Of a DNA stretch of 64,000 nucleotides, positions 1 through 8,401 are shown one piece after another. The stretch lies in the NCBI GenBank assembly GCA_947458455.1, contig CANGYJ010000002.1, positions 248,001 to 312,000 of the forward strand, written 5' to 3'. This stretch comes from Verrucomicrobiaceae bacterium. Its GTDB lineage: Bacteria; Verrucomicrobiota; Verrucomicrobiia; Verrucomicrobiales; Verrucomicrobiaceae. Numbering within the stretch: the first letter of the stretch is position 1; each line of letters opens with the position of its first letter. A program made the position numbers and the translations under genes. The notes under the pieces were generated by a model that was given only the letters and a program-made list of their open reading frames with translations, had not been told where the DNA came from and made no database searches.

Positions 1-90
1 GGCAGGTGCGGACGGCGCGGAGGCTGGATCACACCCTACCGTCCAGGGAAGCATCTCGACAATTCCGGCCCGTGCGGGTAAACTCCGGGC

Positions 91-306
91 ATGATGACTG
101 CCTTGCCCTTCATCGACGAACTGCGCCGCATGCCTGCCGACCGGCTGGAGGAAGCGGCGGATTACATTCATACCCTTCTTGAAGAGCGGCGTGCGCGGCG
201 CGAGCGCATGATCGATGAAACCTCCGGCAGCCTTGCGGGTGGCGAAGGCGAGGCCTTGGAAGCTGCCCTGGCCGAATGCCGTCAAATCGATGAAAACGCC
301 TGGTAG
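91..306 (+). CDS. Antitoxin-like protein (VapB-type, of a broken VapBC pair)
   Basis: A 71-residue acidic, helical protein, the size expected for a type II antitoxin. The middle (EEAADYIHTLLEER) resembles the helical segments of DUF2281/VapB-type antitoxins. It starts at tandem ATG codons. Its 3' end overlaps by 17 bases the start (290) of a PIN-domain toxin reading frame, the standard antitoxin-toxin arrangement. If functional it would bind and neutralise the toxin and autoregulate the pair; that is inferred from family and context. The partner is frameshifted, so this may now be a solitary antitoxin. Confidence 0.6.
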   Translation: MMTALPFIDELRRMPADRLEEAADYIHTLLEERRARRERMIDETSGSLAGGEGEALEAALAECRQIDENAW

Positions 307-696
307 TCTCGCCCTCGACAGCAGCGTCATCGTCCGGCACATGCGCACGGCCGATCCTGCGATTGCCGCCACGCTCAAGGCGGCTACGGAGCTTTATCTT
401 CCTTCGCGGCCCTGGGTGAAATGCGCTTTGGCCTCCAACGCGCCGGGAACAGCCGCCGCGCGATCGAGCAGTGGGAGCGATTTTCTCGCGATGTCGTCAT
501 CCTCCTGCCGGATGACGCCACCGCCACCGCCACCGCGTATGCCCAACTGAAGCAAGCTCTCGCCATCAAAGGAAAGCCCATTCCAGAAAACGACCTCTGG
601 ATCGCCGCCACCGCCAAAAGCCACGGCCTGCCGCTTTACTGCCAGGATGCGCATTTCAATGAACTGGCCGGTTTGATGACGATCATTCAGGCCTGA
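290..696 (+). pseudogene. PIN-domain toxin (VapC-like), frameshifted
   Basis: Two reading frames together spell one VapC-type PIN ribonuclease. The first frame, from ATG 290, gives LALDSSVIVRHMR with the first catalytic Asp, then ATELYLPS. Around 400-412 the homology moves to another frame, giving ALGEMRFGLQRA and later NDLWIAATAKSHGLPL and CQDAHF, which carry the distal acidic residues of the PIN active site. Loss of one base near 405-410 explains the shift. As it stands no full toxin can be made, so it is a pseudogene unless the shift is a sequencing error. In an intact copy the product would cleave RNA, often initiator tRNA. Confidence 0.75.
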
Positions 697-706
697 AGGC
701 CAACCG

Positions 707-802
707 CTCCTCATCCTCGTCTTCCTGCTCGGCGCGGGCTTGTGGTGGTGGCGTGTGGGCTGGGCGCAGGTGCGGGTGATTGGCGGCTGGACGCGGGACT
801 GA
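707..802 (+). other. Gene remnant: C-terminal membrane-helix fragment
   Basis: This stretch translates to a hydrophobic helix (LLILVFLLGAGLWWWRVGW) followed by a short tail and a stop at 800-802, but has no start codon. It looks like the C-terminal end of a lost membrane protein. Bases 713-745 match 4378-4410 at about 31 of 33 positions, so the same fragment exists twice in decayed DNA of this window. No function is assigned. Confidence 0.35.
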
Positions 803-874
803 TGAGTTGGCGTTGGGTGAAGGTGCCTTGAGTCTTTGCTTGCCGCGCTTCGACGGTCGCTTACGATTCGCATC

Positions 875-1087
875 ATGACAGCCACGCTCACTGCCCCAGT
901 CGAAGCCTTGCTCCGGGAACAAGTTACCAACGGTCAGTTCCCCGACATTGAGCGTGCTTTGGAAACCGCTGTAAAAACGGCCTTTGGCCGCCGCGCCTCT
1001 CCTGCGTTGGAATCCTTGCTCGATGTGGCGCTGTCCCATCCCGGTCAGCGCATTCCCCTGGCCCAACTGCGCAAGCAGACCGCATGA
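875..1087 (+). CDS. Antitoxin-like protein (ParD-type)
   Basis: A 70-residue protein from ATG 875: MTATLTAPVEALLREQV, then NGQFPDIERALETAV, matching the ribbon-helix-helix style N-terminus of ParD/CC2985-type antitoxins. An upstream in-frame start at 836 is less likely because the family begins at the MTATL segment. The stop overlaps the ATG of the downstream ParE-like toxin frame (ATGA at 1084-1087), a translational coupling typical of ParDE. The toxin has an internal stop, so the antitoxin may have no partner. Confidence 0.65.
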   Translation: MTATLTAPVEALLREQVTNGQFPDIERALETAVKTAFGRRASPALESLLDVALSHPGQRIPLAQLRKQTA

Positions 1088-1392
1088 AGCCGGTCGTATT
1101 CAATCCCGCCACGTTGGATGACCTGGAGGAGATCGTGAGCTACATCCGCTAGGCACATGCCATGGCCGCCGAGGCTGTGTGCCACGACATTCTGGATACT
1201 GCTGAGAGCCTTGGTCATCAGCCAGACTTGGGGGTTCGTCCGCGTTTCAGTGCGCCTCGTTTTGTGGGCATCCGCTTCCTCCCTTGCCAGGGATACCCCA
1301 ATCACCTGCTTTTTTACCGAGAGCTGTCTGAGGAGGTTGAAATCCTCCGAATCCTCCACGGCGCGAGAAACCATCCACCTCTGTTCGAGTGA
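1084..1392 (+). pseudogene. RelE/ParE-type toxin with in-frame amber stop
   Basis: The frame from ATG 1084 reads MKPVVFNPATLDDLEEIVSY then IR, a TAG stop at 1150-1152, and continues without further interruption to 1392. The continuation carries RPRFSAPRFVGIRFLP, GYPNHLLFYR and VEILRILHGAR, all characteristic of the ParE/RelE fold including the conserved C-terminal Arg-containing strand. A CAG-to-TAG change would restore the common IRQH motif. The family inhibits gyrase or mRNA translation; this copy should be dead or made only by stop readthrough. Confidence 0.8.
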
Positions 1393-1645
1393 CGTCGTGA
1401 AGGAGTGGAAACCAGCGGATAAACGAGCGGGAAAACGGTGCCAAGATTCAACTGCGTGACAAAACGAAGCGGCACGAGCGAATGCATAGAAGACGCGAGG
1501 CATTTGATCTGCCCCCAAAAGCCATTTCGTAGCAGAAAACCTTCGATTTGCCGAACAGTGCGCTGGCCGGGCAGTGATGGAAGGTGACTATTTTGGTACA
1601 TTCATCCCTCCACCTTGCGACCCATCGCGGTGTTGTTTATAAAAA

Positions 1646-2263
1646 GTGTTTTCAAATATGCAAAAGTCTGAACCCTTAAACTCTGCCGCCAATTTGCTCG
1701 GCACCGTGAACACGCTGGTGAAGGACACGCAGGTCGATGTGACGCGCTTGATTTACATGCTCTGCCAGGACGTGGAACAGCAGATCAACCGAGCTGACCT
1801 CAAGGCGCAGATCACCCTCAGCACCTCCGCCGTCTTGATGGCCATGCTGGTGAACCTAGGAACCGGCGTGCGGACGCCGAGCTTTGCCCAGATGCAGGTT
1901 TTTGAGGGCGTGGTGCTGCTGCTTTACCTGCTGTTCATCGTCTGCATGAGCTGCGCCTTCGGGCGTGGTATTGCTGCTGCTTATCCGCGCGCCGTGAATA
2001 AGGCGGCTAACTTGAACCGCCATCCCAACCTCTATTTTTCACGTCAGATTGCGGCCATCCCCGTCGATGATTACGCGGACCTGTTCTGCCAACAGTCCAA
2101 TGACGGGGTCAAGCGCTCGGTGCTGGGGCAGATTCATTCCAAGTCCATCGTGCTGGAGGCCAAGCTGCATAACGTGCGCAAGGGCATGAAGTTCCTGCTC
2201 GTCGCCTTCGGGCTTTGGATCGTCGCTCGGCTGGTGCTGCTGGTCGGCTATGGCGTGCAGTGA
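1646..2263 (+). CDS. Membrane protein resembling Pycsar effector PycTM (DUF5706-like)
   Basis: About 205 residues from GTG 1646, or 201 from ATG 1658, which is equally plausible because neither has a clear ribosome binding site. A soluble N-terminal helix is followed by NRADLKAQITLSTSAVLMA, two close membrane segments (about residues 58-78 and 90-110), a soluble region, and a C-terminal membrane helix after IHSKSIVLEAKLHNVRKGMK. This pattern resembles DUF5706 proteins, several of which are PycTM effectors that perforate membranes on sensing cyclic pyrimidine nucleotides. No cyclase gene lies beside it. The assignment is by eye; an unrelated small membrane protein remains possible. Confidence 0.45.
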   Translation: MFSNMQKSEPLNSAANLLGTVNTLVKDTQVDVTRLIYMLCQDVEQQINRADLKAQITLSTSAVLMAMLVNLGTGVRTPSFAQMQVFEGVVLLLYLLFIVCMSCAFGRGIAAAYPRAVNKAANLNRHPNLYFSRQIAAIPVDDYADLFCQQSNDGVKRSVLGQIHSKSIVLEAKLHNVRKGMKFLLVAFGLWIVARLVLLVGYGVQ

Positions 2264-2510
2264 GGTGAGAGGCATGGCAGGCAGGCGATCGCGCTTTGAA
2301 AGTCTCTGGAAAGGAGCAGGAAACGGGGCCAGGGTGTAACCGTCTGACAAATACCATCTGCCATGAGGTAGGAAAGCGTTGCTCAGGGGCGTTGAAATTC
2401 GGCATGAATGTGACCCAGCCACTGAAAAGCAATTTGCTAACCCTTAAGATAGCCATCAAGCCTAACTCATCCACTAAAGCGCCCGGAAAACCATTCTTGA
2501 TCGCCTTTCG

Positions 2511-3230
2511 ATGACTACCCCATGCCGATCTTGTTACGATGAAAATGAGGCGCTGACCCTGAAGGTGCCGAAGGATGGATTTAAGGTCGTTCAGCATGTT
2601 CCGATTGGCTCTGCTGGGCGTGAACACAACACGCTTTATTTAGCCCCAAGAAGGATCACAGACGAAGAGTTCAATGCGGCGGAACTGAATACGCTAATCG
2701 ATCGCATGTATGCGATCATGGAGAGCAAATCAGGTGTGGGCATTGCAGCTAACCAAATCGGTAAAAGACTTCAATTATTTATCATTGAAGCGAAGGTGGA
2801 TAATCCACGATACAGCGTCTTGGGGCCTGTAGAAAAGCAAGTATTTATCAATCCGAAAATCACCCGAGTTTCGACTTTGCGAAAAAACTTTTGGCATGGC
2901 TGCCTCAGCGCTCACGGAGAACCTAGAGGTAATGTAGCAAGTTTTGAGTGGATTGAGTATGAAAGTCAGAACGAGAAAGGTGAAATGCAGAAGGGAAGAT
3001 TGGATGGATTTGCTGCCGTGATCTTCCAACATGAATTTAGACACTTGATGGGAGGAACTTATTTGGACCTTTCCCAACAGCTATTGGATAGGGATGTTTT
3101 GAACGCCAAAATCGAGAAAGGTGAGTTGCCGTTTTTCGAATTCGTCGATGAAACCTTACCTCTCCTCATCGAAGGCTACCAACTTGGAAGGGCGATCGAA
3201 GGCACTCGTGACCTTGACTCGAGTCGTTAA
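2511..3230 (+). CDS. def: Peptide deformylase-like protein
   Basis: This 239-residue protein carries all three deformylase motifs in order: GVGIAANQIG (motif 1, variant of GxGLAAxQ), HGCLS (motif 2, metal-binding Cys, variant of EGCLS) and QHEFRHLMG (motif 3, HExxH with catalytic Glu and two metal His). Canonical deformylases are about 170-200 residues; this one has a roughly 60-residue N-terminal extension and a longer C-terminus. The family removes the formyl group from nascent N-formyl-Met. Base composition is visibly AT-richer than surrounding housekeeping genes, suggesting transfer. It is probably accessory, not the essential copy. Confidence 0.8.
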   Translation: MTTPCRSCYDENEALTLKVPKDGFKVVQHVPIGSAGREHNTLYLAPRRITDEEFNAAELNTLIDRMYAIMESKSGVGIAANQIGKRLQLFIIEAKVDNPRYSVLGPVEKQVFINPKITRVSTLRKNFWHGCLSAHGEPRGNVASFEWIEYESQNEKGEMQKGRLDGFAAVIFQHEFRHLMGGTYLDLSQQLLDRDVLNAKIEKGELPFFEFVDETLPLLIEGYQLGRAIEGTRDLDSSR

Positions 3231-3303
3231 CTTCTCGGAACGATGTCGTGGCGCGAATTTATTTTCGAGATAACCTGATGATTGAGCTATCATCCACTTT
3301 CAC

Positions 3304-3329
3304 TTGAGCGTTTCGTTGAAAGCGCTCAA
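3304..3329 (+). other. Short inverted repeat between deformylase and GNAT genes
   Basis: TTGAGCG at 3304-3310 pairs with CGCTCAA at 3323-3329, and the inner TTTC and GAAA segments extend the stem. There is no following T-run, so it is an imperfect terminator candidate or an operator near the acetyltransferase start. Confidence 0.35.
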
Positions 3330-3366
3330 AACCATAAGAATCTGACATTAATGGATAAGAGTGATA

Positions 3367-4230
3367 ATGATTGATGCGAAAAATCTCGAACTCAGAAAAC
3401 TTACCAAAGAAGGCTTACAAACTTTGGTGACATGGGCAGCGGCCGAGGGGTGGAATCCAGGGCTGCATGATCATGAAGTCTTTTGGGAAACGGACCCCGA
3501 AGGCTTCTATGGATTTTACGCGGGCGACACTCTCATTGCAGGAGGTGCTGTGGTTTCCTACAATCAGACTTTCGGATTCATGGGACTTTTCATCGTGCAT
3601 CCCAAGCATAGGGGGCAAGGTATTGGCAGAAAACTCTGGCATCTGAGAAGAGATCTACTCATTCGGAGGTTGCACCACGGGGCAGCGATTGGGATGGATG
3701 GTGTGGTAGCTATGCAGCCATTCTACGAAAAGGGCGGTTTCCGTGTCGCATTCAGAGATGAGCGGTATGAGCGTGTGGGAGGCGCATTCGATGTCAGTCA
3801 TCGGATAACGACCATCAACGTCCATGACCATGAGCAACTGATCGATTACGACAGAGGCTGTGTCGGGTATGGAAGGCAGGTTTTTCTACGCAGTTGGTTG
3901 AGAACCCCCAATAGCCAAGGTTTCAAATTCAGGCAGGATAACCAGCTGTGTGGTTATGCAGTGATTCGAAAGGCAATCGAAGGTTACAAGATTGGGCCTC
4001 TATTTGCCGATACAAGTGAAGTGGCGGAGGAATTGTATCGAGCCTGTCTCAATGCATCTATTGGCCAGCGAGTCTTTCTGGACATTCCTGTCACCAACAA
4101 AGCAGCGGCAGAACTTGTTCGGAAATATGAAGCCAGATACGTTTTTGAATGCGCTCGAATGTATTTGGGCGAAGCGCCTAATTCATGCATCAACAAGGTG
4201 TTTGGAATCACTACTTTTGAACTTGGATAA
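3367..4230 (+). CDS. GNAT-family N-acetyltransferase with C-terminal second domain
   Basis: About 287 residues from ATG 3367 (a GTG lies six bases upstream; an AAGAG stretch fits ATG use). The N-terminal half is a GNAT domain: GFMGLFIVHPKHRGQGIGRK contains the acetyl-CoA pyrophosphate loop (RGQGIG), and the later AMQPFYEKGGFR fits the end of the fold. The second half (CGYAVIRKAIEGYKIGPLFA) resembles the tail domain of YitH/Acetyltransf_18 proteins. The acceptor substrate cannot be told. It is AT-richer than the flanks, like the preceding deformylase-like gene, so both probably arrived together. Confidence 0.75.
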   Translation: MIDAKNLELRKLTKEGLQTLVTWAAAEGWNPGLHDHEVFWETDPEGFYGFYAGDTLIAGGAVVSYNQTFGFMGLFIVHPKHRGQGIGRKLWHLRRDLLIRRLHHGAAIGMDGVVAMQPFYEKGGFRVAFRDERYERVGGAFDVSHRITTINVHDHEQLIDYDRGCVGYGRQVFLRSWLRTPNSQGFKFRQDNQLCGYAVIRKAIEGYKIGPLFADTSEVAEELYRACLNASIGQRVFLDIPVTNKAAAELVRKYEARYVFECARMYLGEAPNSCINKVFGITTFELG

Positions 4231-4742
4231 AGACCAAAACAACGGGATGCAGAGTTAGACTTCCTTAAACTGGTATGAACCGGGAACATAGGTAACAGAT
4301 TGACCGGGGACATGGGTAACCCTTTTCGGGAGAAACGGGTCCGGCAACTGTCTGACAAATGAACCCAACGGCACTTAATCCTCGTCTTCCTGGTCGGCGC
4401 GGGCCTGTGGCGGTTTGGTGCAACTGGTGCGCCTCGAGCACGCCGATGGACGGGCGCATGATTACCAAATTCCCGGCCCGCTTCCGGCAGACGAAGGACA
4501 CCGGCTGTACGCTGCTGGACTGCGACGTGTGCGTGATCCGCTTTTAGACGGGGCTATCAAGACCAGCAGGCGATCTGCAGCGCCTCATCAGAAGCCCTGA
4601 CACCGGCTCTCTAGGACAGTATTTCCTTCCCGAGCATGCTGATACAAACCGCTGGTGCGCATGAGGGCTTCTAAAGTCATGCCACAATCAATGGGTTAAC
4701 CCAATTGCAGGCTCACGCTGCGTGCCGTCAGTCAGGTAGTTA
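4231..4742. other. Gene-poor stretch with remnants
   Basis: No convincing gene is seen. It contains the paired IS481-like repeats at 4276-4320, a second copy (4378-4410) of the membrane-helix remnant seen at 713-745, and near 4480-4545 a decayed frame ending VCVIRF, weakly like the C-terminal strand of DUF559 nucleases. This is consistent with repeated insertion and deletion. Confidence 0.4.
4276..4320. repeat. Paired direct repeat resembling IS481-type element end
   Basis: Two near-identical 20-21 bp units, TGAACCGGGAACATAGGTAA (4276-4295) and TGACCGGGGACATGGGTAAC (4301-4320), lie 25 bp apart. Similar ACATGGGTAAC sequences occur at the ends of IS481-family insertion sequences. No transposase frame is present, so this would be a solo end or scar. 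The family link is from memory and is inference. Confidence 0.4.
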
Positions 4743-6632
4743 ATGGGGGTAATTCTAGGTCCACCGCTCTGTATGTCAGAAGCATCCACGCTCCCAGGCC
4801 TGTTGCCAAGCCCGAAAGGCCTGCGGCACGAGCTCGAATTGCTTGCCGAGGCAATCCGCGATGACCTTCAGCGTGGCGAGAATCATGGCGCTGCATTCGT
4901 CCGCTTTACGACGAAAGCATTTCAGCCCGGAGAGGACGCGTCGTGCGCTGCCAACACCTTGATTGAAATCTTTCGTGATCGCCGGGAGATTCTGGAGGTG
5001 GTGGCGCGGGCGGTTGACGTGGCCTTGGAACTCCAGTGCGGGTGCGCTGTTCTCGCATCCGAAGTCGTCCATCTATGGGACCAACCCAAGGCAGACCATA
5101 AGCTGGCACGGCTGGCGGATGAGATCTTCACGGAGCCAGCTCGGTATCAGAATGACCTAGCGCGTGCCTTTATCCTGGATCTGGCCCGAAGGCTGGCGCT
5201 CCAACGGCCAGAGCTGGCCGGACGGTTGATCGAAATGATGCCAGAAACGGAGAATGCCCCCGCCGCCAGAACGGTCCGGGTCTGGCTGAAGTGCGGGGTT
5301 TTCCTTCGCAGCCAGACTGAATCCGTGCGCTTTTTTTGGGAGCGCCACCTGCGTGATCCGAAGCGGTTGCAGGACTGGTCCCGCAGTTGTGTCCGGCCTT
5401 CGGTGGCGGCCGTGCGCACGGCCTTGATCGATGAGGAGGTGCGTGAGGTGTTTCGAAACTCGGTGCCTGAGGATGTCTGGAAGGACACGCGCCCATCGGT
5501 GGGGACGACGCCCGTGCCTGTCATGCCACGAACTCTCCCGATGCAGGCTGTGCCTGAGATGCCCACGGAGGCGATTCACGCCGTTGCGGCACATAATGTA
5601 AGGCGTGTGCGCAAAGGCGCCGCGATGAAGTGCTTCGGCGAAGTTTTGCCCTGGGGCCGGATCGCCGCAGTGCTGACGACCCTCGGCGCACTGATCTGGC
5701 TGATGACGGGGAATAAGCCCGAAACCGCCGTGGCGGCTGGCGAAAGTGCGGAGCCAAGCCTGCCCGTGAAGATGGCCGATATGCCGAGGCCTTCAGTCCA
5801 GGAGATCAACCCTGCCGAGACACAAGCTCCATCCCAAGCCCCGGTGAAGACGAATGTCGCCATGCCGCCCAACACGGCCAAATCCGCAAATGTGGTGACA
5901 GCAAAGCCCCAGGCCCGTTCCTTCAAGGCTACCATGGCCGAGACAACGTCTGCCACCATCAAGTCGGACAACATGCACCGCTCCGCGCCTGCAGCCATGG
6001 GCGCCGTGGTGGAACCGCTGGCCTCGATGAGGATGAGATTCTCACATGCCAAGCCCACACAATCCCTCAAATCGCCCCAGCGCCCGAGCGCCGCAGTAAC
6101 CCTAGCCGAGAAGCCGCCCGGTTCCCCAGAGCGGCCCTCAGGATATACATCGGCCGCGCCAAGCACGGGCGAACCTTCGCCAACACCCAGAGAAATCGTT
6201 GCCCGGCCCGCCATAATCACTGCTTACGACAGGTGGCTCATGCTTGAGTCACACAAGCTAGCGCAGCGCTACCCCGAGCTGATCCAGATGCAGCGAAAGG
6301 TGGTGAATGGAGCGTGGACCCCCTCCAACATGCGTCTGAATGGGATGCAACCGGTGACAGCCGATCCAGAGCGCTACGCAGCCCTCGTGCGCTGGTTGGT
6401 GGTTGATCCTCCGCTATCCGCCGAGACGCGAAAGAGCGTGCTTGCAGCCTGGAAGAAAGTGGCCACTCCGGATGAATGTATCGACCTCTGGGAGCAGTTG
6501 CTCAAATATCAAGCTGACCATAGTGCGGACATCGGACAAGCAGCACACGAATGGCTGAAGCGGCCTGGAATGGCCTTCAGCGCGAACCAGCTTTCGCGTT
6601 TGCAAAGGATCGCGGCAGGTCGAGTGAATTGA
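4743..6632 (+). CDS. Hypothetical protein with central membrane helix
   Basis: A 629-residue protein of unknown function. Residues 1-290 are soluble and helix-rich. One membrane segment (ILPWG-type start then IAAVLTTLGALIWLMTG) lies near residues 303-322, followed by a roughly 170-residue Pro/Ala/Thr/Ser-rich linker with no obvious domain, then a folded C-terminal region from about residue 490 (AYDRWLMLESHKLAQRYPEL onward). The single central helix resembles anti-sigma or tethered-sensor layouts, but no known domain is recognised. The start at 4743 could instead be the in-frame ATG at 4773, whose product begins MSEASTLPG. Confidence 0.6.
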   Translation: MGVILGPPLCMSEASTLPGLLPSPKGLRHELELLAEAIRDDLQRGENHGAAFVRFTTKAFQPGEDASCAANTLIEIFRDRREILEVVARAVDVALELQCGCAVLASEVVHLWDQPKADHKLARLADEIFTEPARYQNDLARAFILDLARRLALQRPELAGRLIEMMPETENAPAARTVRVWLKCGVFLRSQTESVRFFWERHLRDPKRLQDWSRSCVRPSVAAVRTALIDEEVREVFRNSVPEDVWKDTRPSVGTTPVPVMPRTLPMQAVPEMPTEAIHAVAAHNVRRVRKGAAMKCFGEVLPWGRIAAVLTTLGALIWLMTGNKPETAVAAGESAEPSLPVKMADMPRPSVQEINPAETQAPSQAPVKTNVAMPPNTAKSANVVTAKPQARSFKATMAETTSATIKSDNMHRSAPAAMGAVVEPLASMRMRFSHAKPTQSLKSPQRPSAAVTLAEKPPGSPERPSGYTSAAPSTGEPSPTPREIVARPAIITAYDRWLMLESHKLAQRYPELIQMQRKVVNGAWTPSNMRLNGMQPVTADPERYAALVRWLVVDPPLSAETRKSVLAAWKKVATPDECIDLWEQLLKYQADHSADIGQAAHEWLKRPGMAFSANQLSRLQRIAAGRVN

Positions 6633-6916
6633 AAACCCGATTGTCCTGCGGGTCACTCGCTCTAGCAAGACGCGGCTGTCTGAGAAATGATGACTCTGAT
6701 CGCGAACGAACCAAGTCTGCCCAAGCATTTTGCACCGCAGAACTAGGATAACCGCGGAGCATACTTTTCAGCTCGCCTTTCTCTGCGCTTATCCCACCTC
6801 CTGGGGTGTTACCTTCAAGCGAGTTGGAGCTTGCCCGAGGCAAGCCGAGGCCTACGCATGCCATCGGGATCACGGTTCTTGTGCCGCCCCAAAGCGTATC
6901 TTCCACCCTCTCGCTC

Positions 6917-7371
6917 ATGGCTCTCATCTATCGCTCTCAACTCAAGACGGCCTGCGAACAGGAGAACTGGGATTTGCTGGACCTGCTGCTCGAAACCGAG
7001 GCGACGCACCTCAATAACAAGGCCCTTTTCACCGAAACCTGGGGCGGCTTCTGATGGAAGTGATCTATCGAACCTCGCCCGACGGTCTGCGCGTGCTCCT
7101 GAAACACGGCGCGAATCGCGACACGGGCCGCTGGGGTGATGGGATGTCGCAATCACCCCTCGAAGCCGCCGAAGGGAAGCCTGAGATCCTCGCCCTGCTG
7201 CAAGACCCGGCTCGTCCCTCCTCCTTACGCCAGACCGATCCTCCTCTGCCCGCCGCCGATCCCGCTTTCCATGCGCTGGGCCGCATCTGCGAGGACATGG
7301 GCTTGGCTTTTCAAAAAGGGCAGCACCGCTGGAAAGTAGCTCGCAGAAGGTGCGGTAGGAACTGGCGGTGA
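6917..7371 (+). pseudogene. Ankyrin-repeat protein, probably split by frameshift
   Basis: From ATG 6917 a short frame (45 residues, with NWDLLDLLLETEATHLNNKA) ends at TGA 7052-7054. A second frame starts at the overlapping ATG 7054 and gives MEVIYRTSPDGLRVLLKHG followed by SPLEAAEGKPEILALL. Together they read as consecutive ankyrin repeats, and a one-base change at about 7051 would join them (GGFLMEVIYR). TGATG coupling of two genuine small genes is the alternative. The extreme C-terminus (HRWKVARRRCGRNWR) is unlike ankyrin and may be out of frame. The 284 bases upstream (6633-6916) show no gene. Confidence 0.5.
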
Positions 7372-8052
7372 TTATTCGCTGAACTTGGGGGCTGGCCCGA
7401 GATCCGCAGCACCAGCGCCGCGACGGGCGGTGATGAAGGCTTCGGGGGACAGGCGGTTGAGCGGGGTATCGGCGTAGCCTTCGGCGGGATTGATATAGGG
7501 GCCTTGGCGCACTTCGAAGTGGAGGTGGGCTAGGTAGACTCCCTCCGCCGTGCCGACGGTGGCGATCTTTTCGCCGCGCTGGACCCTCTGGCCGTTTTTG
7601 ACGAGGATCTGGTCGAGGTGCGCATACATGGTCTGCACGATCGGGCCGGCCTCATCACCGAGCGGGAGGCGGTGGGCGAGGATGATCATCTTTCCCCAGC
7701 CGGAGCCGGGCATGCCGGTGTAAACGACGCGGCCCGCTCCGGCGGCGAAAACGGGATCACCGAGGTCGGAATTTTGGCCGCCGATGCCGTTGAGGTCATC
7801 GCCAAGGTGCCGGGCAATGCGGAAGGGCCGCGCATTGTAGGTGAGTGCGCCGTGTTGCGAGCCGAGCGGCATGTCAAAGCGGGTGGCGAGCGGTAGGCTG
7901 ACGATTTCCTCGGGCGTGAGGCGCTGGAAGGCCGGATCAAACGGCACCGCAGCTTGAGGCGAGGCGCTTTGAGCACGCCACCACCAGAATCCCGCCGCTG
8001 CGGCGACGAGAAGGAGGCTGAAAAGAATGGCAAGAGCACGAACGAAGGCCAT
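7372..8052 (-). CDS. M23-family (LytM) metallopeptidase, membrane-anchored
   Basis: About 226 residues from ATG 8052 (another ATG at 8064). An N-terminal membrane segment (ALAILFSLLLVAAAAGFWWW) is followed by an M23 domain carrying every zinc-site element: HLGDD (HxxxD), the glycine-rich strand GDPVFAAGAGRVVYTG, YAHLD, and HLHFEV (HxH). The family cleaves peptide cross-bridges in peptidoglycan in the periplasm, so a role in cell-wall remodelling is likely. The stop abuts the convergent ankyrin pseudogene, and the 5' end faces a divergent zinc-ribbon gene only about 10 bases away. Confidence 0.85.
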   Translation of the reverse strand: MAFVRALAILFSLLLVAAAAGFWWWRAQSASPQAAVPFDPAFQRLTPEEIVSLPLATRFDMPLGSQHGALTYNARPFRIARHLGDDLNGIGGQNSDLGDPVFAAGAGRVVYTGMPGSGWGKMIILAHRLPLGDEAGPIVQTMYAHLDQILVKNGQRVQRGEKIATVGTAEGVYLAHLHFEVRQGPYINPAEGYADTPLNRLSPEAFITARRGAGAADLGPAPKFSE

Positions 8053-8062
8053 GCTGCCCAGC

Positions 8063-8377
8063 ATGGCACGCTTCAAACCTCCTGGTCAATGCCCCGTCTG
8101 CGGCGAATGGGTCCCCAAAGGCCAGGCGGCCTGCGAGGAATGCGGCGCCTGTGAGAAGTCCGGCTGGAAGAATGCGGACTCGTCTTCCACCTACGACGGC
8201 CTCGATCTGCCGGACGATGAGTTCGATTACGATGACTTCATCGCCCGCGAATTTGGCTCCGCGAAGCCGAAGGGCAGTGTGAGCGGCAATCAGCAGAGCC
8301 TGTGGTTCTGGGTGGGCATCGCCCTCGTGGCCGCCATCCTGCTCGGCTACCTGATGCCGTTGCTGCGCGGGAGGTGA
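8063..8377 (+). CDS. Small zinc-ribbon membrane protein
   Basis: A 104-residue protein from ATG 8063. The N-terminus has paired cysteines CPVCGEWV and CEECGAC, a four-Cys zinc ribbon. An acidic middle (DLPDDEFDYDDF) and a C-terminal membrane helix (LWFWVGIALVAAILLGYLM) follow. Similar tiny zinc-ribbon/tail-anchored proteins are frequent in Verrucomicrobiota but have no known role. The longer frame starting at 8027 would overlap the divergent M23 gene and is less likely. Confidence 0.7.
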   Translation: MARFKPPGQCPVCGEWVPKGQAACEECGACEKSGWKNADSSSTYDGLDLPDDEFDYDDFIAREFGSAKPKGSVSGNQQSLWFWVGIALVAAILLGYLMPLLRGR

Positions 8378-8401
8378 GGTGGTATCGCGTCAACAAGGGC
8401 A

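Noticed and set aside
394..930. A 178-codon minus-strand frame at the left end
   Set aside because: It overlaps the VapC remnant and an intergenic region and has no recognisable motif.
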